Part shown: one piece after another, positions 6,726-10,558 of the stretch
Layout of the letters: each line of letters starts with the position of its first letter
Position numbering within the stretch: the stretch's first letter is position 1
Source: Oligoflexaceae bacterium
GTDB lineage: Bacteria; Bdellovibrionota_B; Oligoflexia; Oligoflexales; Oligoflexaceae
DNA length: 10,558 bases
Assembly: GCA_947474445.1 (NCBI GenBank)
Contig: CANJJY010000129.1
Location: forward strand, 1-10,558
Direction: 5' to 3'
Notes under the pieces: generated by a model
Database searches by the model: none
Seen by the model: only the letters and a program-made list of their open reading frames with translations
What the model was told of the DNA's origin: nothing
Position numbers and translations under genes: made by a program

Positions 6726-8879
6726 TTAAACCTGAATACTCTTGCTGAAGGGCAGAGTTCTCAGTCGCTTTTTGCTCAGGGCAAAATAAGCGTTGGCCAC
6801 AGCCGGAGCAATAGGAGGAACAGCCGGCTCACCCAAACCGCTCGGCGCGTCGGTGGATGCGACGAAAGCCACGTCGACGACCGGCATTTCATCGATGCGC
6901 ATGACCGGATAGGTATCGAAATTGCCGGTTTGTACCCGGCCCTTTTCAACTGCGATCTCTTGATAAAGGGCAGCCGATAGACCGAACACGATCGATCCTT
7001 CGACCTGCGTCTTAGCTTGCTCCGGATTCACTACTTGTCCGCAATGAACGGCGCTCCAAACCTTGTGCACCCGCGGCATCTTGTCGACGATGCTCACCAT
7101 GACGACGTGGCCAACGACCGAGCCAAAGGACTGGTGAAGAGCGACGCCGAAGGCATGGGGTCCACTCTTGTCCCGCGTTTTCCAGCCTGATCGTTCTTCC
7201 AGCAGATCGAGTACGGCGAGGTGTCGAGGCGAAGCGGCGAGAAGCTGCCGGCGCAAGACAAAGGGATCTTGTTCGAACGCATGGGCTAGCTCGTCGATCA
7301 TCGTTTCCATCACATAGGCGGTGTGGGTATTGCCTACAGATCGCCACCAGAGAGTCGTCATGGGGGTATCGACGAGATTTTGTGTGCAGCGGAAGTTTTC
7401 AAAAGCGTAAGGGGTATGGGCGATGCCTTCGACGGCGGCTTCTTCAATCCCTCCCTTAATCATCATGGCTTCAAAGGGCGTGCCTTTCATGATGCTTTGA
7501 CAGACGACGCGATGATCCCAAGCGAGTAAATTTTTGTCTTTGAGGCCGACGCGGACGCGATGCAGAGCCATAGGGCGATAGTAGCCGCCGCGCATATCGT
7601 CTTCGCGCGTCCAAGTGACTTTCAAGGGTTTCTTGACGAGCTTTGCTAACTCAGCTGCCACGGCCACATAATCACAGTCCTTGCTCGCGCGACGTCCAAA
7701 ACTGCCACCGACATAAGTCGTGTGCGCGGTCACAGCACTCGGATCGATACCGAGGATCTGCGCTGCACGCATGGTGTCGATGCCTGGCATTTGATGTCCC
7801 GACCACATTTCGCAGGTCTTCCCGTCGAAATTTATCGTGACATTGAGAGGCTCCATCGCTGCGTGAGCGAGAAAAGGTAGGACATATTCAGCTTCTATCG
7901 TGCGCTTGGCCTTGAGCAGCGGTTTTTCGCCCAGTCCCCGCGTTTCTGCGATGGGTGCATCGCCTTTGGCTGCTTTTTGAAAGGCCGCGAGAAAGGACGA
8001 GGAACTCGCATCGGTGCCTTTCTTATCCCAGGTCACAGCTAAGGCGTCCCGCCCCTTGATCGCCGCAAAAGTGTTTTTGGCCAGCACGGCGACGCGATCT
8101 TTCATGCGGACGACATCGATGACGCCAGCGGTTGCCTTGGCTTTCTTATCATCGACACTTTTAATATGAGCGCCTGCAAAAGGAGGATGAAGAACGATGG
8201 CGTGCAGCATGCCCGGTAGTTTTACATCGAGACCAAAAATAGCCTTGCCATTCACCTTGTCCGCTGCGTCCACACGCGCTTTGGATTGCCCGATGACCTG
8301 ATATGCGGCGGCCGCTTTGAGGGTGATGCTCTCTCGTGTCGGCAGCGGCATACGCGAAGCGGCTTCGGCAAGCTGCCCATAGGTGAGCTGACCCTTTTGG
8401 GTATGAACGATAGTTCCCTTCTGGGCTTGGCAACTGTCGAGAGGGACCTTCCAGACCTCTGCTGCGGCTTGCCTGAGCATCTCCCGCATGTTGGCACCAA
8501 GCAGTCGATGCTGCTCCCATGAGGACGCGAGCGAGGTCGAGCCGCCCGTCATCTGAATTCCCATCATCGTGTGGTTGTAGACAGGATCGACGGGAGCAGA
8601 GACGGACTGAATCTTTTGCCAATCGCACTCCAGTTCTTCGGCGATCAGCTGAGCCATAGAAGTGTTGACGCCTTGACCCATCTCGAGCTTATTGATGAAG
8701 ATCGTGATGCTTTCGTCAGAAGCGATACGGATAAAGGCGTTTGGCGCGGGAGGGGCTTTAGGGACCGCGCCTTGAGCCCAAGCCGGGGAAGAGCCCTTTT
8801 CAGGAACATAAAAACCGACGACCAGTCCTCCGAGCGCCAAGGTAGTCGTCTTGATCAGTTCACGTCGCGAACTTTCCAT
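6726..8879 (-). CDS. Tat-exported molybdopterin-binding subunit of an IorB-type hydroxylase
   Basis: This is the large catalytic subunit of a xanthine oxidase-family enzyme, closest by motif to isoquinoline 1-oxidoreductase beta (IorB) and related aldehyde dehydrogenases. These oxidise N-heterocycles or aldehydes using a molybdenum-cytosine-dinucleotide cofactor. Numbered from the ATG at 8879 it has 717 residues. SSRRELIK (3-10) plus a hydrophobic stretch is a Tat signal, so the enzyme should be folded before export to the periplasm. Family motifs include MGQGVN (67-72), GGSFGRR (391-397), WWRSVG (511-516) and GLGEP, whose E684 is the expected catalytic glutamate. The start at 8879 has GAGG 6 bases upstream. 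An ATG at 8891 overlaps the upstream stop as ATGA and is also possible. The partner 2Fe-2S subunit is encoded immediately upstream. Substrate cannot be told from sequence. Confidence 0.92.
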   Translation of the reverse strand: MESSRRELIKTTTLALGGLVVGFYVPEKGSSPAWAQGAVPKAPPAPNAFIRIASDESITIFINKLEMGQGVNTSMAQLIAEELECDWQKIQSVSAPVDPVYNHTMMGIQMTGGSTSLASSWEQHRLLGANMREMLRQAAAEVWKVPLDSCQAQKGTIVHTQKGQLTYGQLAEAASRMPLPTRESITLKAAAAYQVIGQSKARVDAADKVNGKAIFGLDVKLPGMLHAIVLHPPFAGAHIKSVDDKKAKATAGVIDVVRMKDRVAVLAKNTFAAIKGRDALAVTWDKKGTDASSSSFLAAFQKAAKGDAPIAETRGLGEKPLLKAKRTIEAEYVLPFLAHAAMEPLNVTINFDGKTCEMWSGHQMPGIDTMRAAQILGIDPSAVTAHTTYVGGSFGRRASKDCDYVAVAAELAKLVKKPLKVTWTREDDMRGGYYRPMALHRVRVGLKDKNLLAWDHRVVCQSIMKGTPFEAMMIKGGIEEAAVEGIAHTPYAFENFRCTQNLVDTPMTTLWWRSVGNTHTAYVMETMIDELAHAFEQDPFVLRRQLLAASPRHLAVLDLLEERSGWKTRDKSGPHAFGVALHQSFGSVVGHVVMVSIVDKMPRVHKVWSAVHCGQVVNPEQAKTQVEGSIVFGLSAALYQEIAVEKGRVQTGNFDTYPVMRIDEMPVVDVAFVASTDAPSGLGEPAVPPIAPAVANAYFALSKKRLRTLPFSKSIQV

Positions 8880-8887
8880 GGGAGACC

Positions 8888-9340
8888 TCATGTCAGTGAG
8901 CCAGCGGCTTGTTTGATCGCTGCTTTAATCCGTTGGTAGGTTCCACAGCGACAGATGTTGCCGCTCATCGCGGCATCGATATCGGAGTCGGTCGGTTGCT
9001 TTTTCTCTCTCAAGAGAGCGACAGCACTCATGATTTGTCCGGACTGACAGTAGCCGCACTGAGGGACATGATTTTCGACCCAGGCTTTTTGCACAGCGGC
9101 AGACGTCGGATCATTCAAGCCTTCAATCGTGCTGATTTGCTTGCCTACGGCGGCTGAAATAGGCACCGAACAGGAACGCACCGGCTGTCCATCAATATGT
9201 ACTGTGCAAGCGCCGCAAAGCGCTTTGCCGCAACCAAACTTGGTACCTGTCAGGCCTAGTTCGTCGCGCAGGGCCCAGAGAAGAGGGGTGTCGCCCTCAA
9301 TGTCTACCGTCATCGTCTTGCCATTGATCGTCAAATTCAT
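8888..9340 (-). CDS. 2Fe-2S subunit of an IorA-type molybdenum hydroxylase
   Basis: This 150-residue electron-transfer subunit carries two 2Fe-2S clusters that pass electrons from the molybdenum centre. The plant-type ferredoxin site is C37, C42, C45 and C57 (CGKALCGAC region). The second, helical domain uses C95 and C98 in CGYCQSG and C130 and C132 in ICRCGTY. Start at 9340: AGGGAG lies 7 bases upstream and the protein begins directly with the ferredoxin strand (MNLTING). The frame stays open to 9574, but that extension is basic, unconserved-looking and overlaps murI. No signal peptide is present, so it presumably crosses the membrane bound to the Tat-tagged large subunit. It is the first gene of the operon. 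No FAD subunit and no c-type cytochrome gene is adjacent, so the electron acceptor is not in the window. Confidence 0.94.
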   Translation of the reverse strand: MNLTINGKTMTVDIEGDTPLLWALRDELGLTGTKFGCGKALCGACTVHIDGQPVRSCSVPISAAVGKQISTIEGLNDPTSAAVQKAWVENHVPQCGYCQSGQIMSAVALLREKKQPTDSDIDAAMSGNICRCGTYQRIKAAIKQAAGSLT

Positions 9341-9485
9341 CTTAGATCTCCCTAACACGCGGTATGTTTTGCAAAATATCACAGATGACGAGCAGAAAGA
9401 TACCAGCCGCCGCTTTTGACTTTCGTCTTGTCGGGGAAGGGCTTTTCCGCGATGATAATGGTTCTCTCTCAGCTGCGGATTATCT

Positions 9486-10292
9486 ATGCCGTCTTTGCGC
9501 TCTCCTATCGATGTTTTGGTCTTCGACTCAGGATTGGGCGGACTCAGCATCGTGCGCGAATTACGCCGGTCCATGCCGCATCTTCGCTATGCTTATCTCG
9601 CCGACAATGCGGGTCTCCCCTATGGCAATAAGAGTGATGAATGGTTGGTCGCCAGGGTCGATCGCGTGATCGCCAGCGTTTTAGTTCGTTTGCATCCGCG
9701 GCTGATCGTCATTGCCTGCAATACGGCGAGTACGCTGGTGCTGGAAACTTTGCGGGCGAAAAATCCTATGCCCATCGTCGGAGTCGTGCCGGCTATTAAG
9801 CCTGCCGCTACGCTCAGTCAGAGCAAAATCATCGGTCTTTTGGCCACGCCGGCGACTGTCAAACGTCCCTACACGGAGAGTCTTATTCAGGAATTCGCCG
9901 GAGGCTGTCAGGTGATCAGTGTCGGTAACGCGAGGCTGGTGGAAGTCGCCGAGAAGAAGCTGCGTGGGATACCACCCGACATCGCGGAAATGAAAGCGAT
10001 CTGTCTGCCCTTTATTAAGGCACCGCAACTCGATGTCCTCGTGTTAGGCTGCACTCATTTTCCTCTTCTCGCCGATGAACTGCAGACTATCCTGCCGCGG
10101 GTCAAGCTCTTGGATTCCGGTCCCGCCATCGCTCAAAGAGTCCAGCATGTGTTGCCTTTGACCCCGGAGCATGAGTCGAAGACTTCGAATGCACCGGCTT
10201 TTTTTACCGCCGATGCAGAGCCCGACGATCTGCGCAGTGTCCTGCCTCTCTTTGGTTTTAATTCCCTTACGATTTTACCTCTGGATTCATAG
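9486..10292 (+). CDS. murI: Glutamate racemase MurI
   Basis: MurI interconverts L- and D-glutamate in the cytoplasm, supplying D-glutamate for peptidoglycan (EC 5.1.1.3). The 268 residues match the usual size. The family motifs are DSGLGGLS (14-21), DNAGLPYG (40-47), ACNTAS (77-82) with catalytic C78, VVPAIKPA (100-107) and GCTHFPLL (188-195) with catalytic C189. Both cysteines and the neighbouring D14 are in place, so the two-base mechanism should work. The ATG at 9486 fits the N-terminus of homologues; the ribosome site (GCGGA) is weak. It is divergent from the molybdenum hydroxylase operon across 145 bases. A TTGACT at 9416-9421 and a GATAAT at 9454-9459 are present but their spacing is too wide for one promoter. 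No T-tailed terminator follows. Confidence 0.95.
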   Translation: MPSLRSPIDVLVFDSGLGGLSIVRELRRSMPHLRYAYLADNAGLPYGNKSDEWLVARVDRVIASVLVRLHPRLIVIACNTASTLVLETLRAKNPMPIVGVVPAIKPAATLSQSKIIGLLATPATVKRPYTESLIQEFAGGCQVISVGNARLVEVAEKKLRGIPPDIAEMKAICLPFIKAPQLDVLVLGCTHFPLLADELQTILPRVKLLDSGPAIAQRVQHVLPLTPEHESKTSNAPAFFTADAEPDDLRSVLPLFGFNSLTILPLDS

Positions 10293-10391
10293 ACTTCTTC
10301 GCCGTGACCACCGTGGAAATCAATTCTTACCCCTACAGCACAGAAAAATACGCGTGGTAATCACGTAGCTAAGTTACTTAAACAGCAGAAT

Positions 10392-10397
10392 TATAAA
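10392..10397 (+). promoter_or_regulatory. Candidate -10 box of the right-edge gene
   Basis: TATAAA lies in a local AT-rich patch 98 bases before the ATG at 10495. No good -35 box is found 16-18 bases upstream. If used, transcription would start near 10404 and give a leader of about 90 bases containing the two hairpins described next. Confidence 0.35.
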
Positions 10398-10428
10398 TTA
10401 TGTTTGATCACCTGGCTCAAGCGACCGA

Positions 10429-10462
10429 TACCTCTGATGGTAGGAACGGAGTAAAATCTCCG
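10429..10462 (+). promoter_or_regulatory. Tandem-hairpin 5' leader of the right-edge gene
   Basis: Two short hairpins lie head to tail: TACC/GGTA with loop TCTGAT (10429-10442), then CGGAG/CTCCG with loop TAAAAT (10447-10462), separated by GGAA. Both loops are six bases. An outer GCG (10421-10423) could pair with CGC (10475-10477). I do not recognise a known riboswitch consensus. It ends about 32 bases before the start codon, leaving room for translation control. Confidence 0.3.
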
Positions 10463-10494
10463 GCGTCTCAGGACCGCAAAAATTAGAGATATCT

Positions 10495-10558
10495 ATGAAC
10501 ACTCTGCTTCGCATCAAGAAAAACCTGATGGTATTAGCCGCCATGATCTTCGTTTCGG
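10495..10558 (+). CDS. Start of an exported or membrane protein, cut by window edge
   Basis: Only 21 codons are visible. They encode a basic N-region (LLRIKKN) followed by a hydrophobic stretch (LMVLAAMIFVS), a Sec signal peptide or anchor. The ribosome site is weak (GAGAT, 6 bases upstream). The product cannot be identified. The choice of this ATG rests on the signal-like sequence and the lack of a stop to the window end. Confidence 0.6.
   Translation, partial: MNTLLRIKKNLMVLAAMIFVS

Noticed and set aside
10400..10486. Small open frame of 28 codons as a leader peptide
   Set aside because: No ribosome site precedes its ATG, which would lie at or before the predicted transcription start; composition shows no attenuator-like codon run.
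10421..10486. Cyclic-di-GMP (GEMM-type) riboswitch upstream of the right-edge gene
   Set aside because: A GGACCGCAAAA stretch recalls part of the GEMM core, but the GGCAAACC-type element and the expected stem pairing are absent.

Overview
This window looks like ordinary chromosomal DNA of a Gram-negative bacterium with moderate to high GC. The genes are tightly packed housekeeping and envelope genes with clear Shine-Dalgarno sites and two textbook intrinsic terminators. The mix (GluQ, Tat-exported molybdenum enzyme, secreted lipoprotein with a pore-former-like core, stand-alone receiver domain, SprT-like protein with DUF2786) would suit a member of the Bdellovibrionota/Oligoflexia or a related deltaproteobacterial-type lineage. 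That placement is only an inference. I see no insertion sequence, phage gene, CRISPR array, tRNA or rRNA.

Layout from left to right. Positions 1-855 (minus) hold the first 285 residues of a protein that runs off the left edge: a SprT-like zinc-metallopeptidase domain followed by a DUF2786 helix segment. Upstream of it on the same strand (958-1380) is a small divergent receiver-domain protein. After a 373-base stretch without a convincing gene comes the minus-strand pair gluQ-thiL (3561-1754), with a TGATG stop/start overlap. The start of gluQ is unclear and may hide a one-base frameshift. Divergent from gluQ is a 530-residue exported protein (3833-5425) with a degenerate MACPF signature and a C-terminal betagamma-crystallin module, closed by a strong terminator. 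Next is a signal-anchored paraoxonase-like beta-propeller protein (5612-6673). It converges, across a perfect bidirectional terminator, with a minus-strand two-gene operon (9340-6726) for a two-subunit molybdenum hydroxylase of the isoquinoline 1-oxidoreductase type. Divergent from that operon is murI, glutamate racemase (9486-10292). At the right edge a new gene begins with a signal peptide (10495 onward), preceded by a roughly 90-base leader with two tandem hairpins.

Functional links are local. GluQ and ThiL are translationally coupled but belong to different pathways. The 2Fe-2S and molybdopterin subunits form one periplasmic enzyme. The MACPF/crystallin protein and the paraoxonase-like protein are both exported and adjacent, but a terminator separates them, so they are probably independent units. 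The most unusual item is the MACPF-like/betagamma-crystallin protein. I did not find a clearly new multi-gene system.
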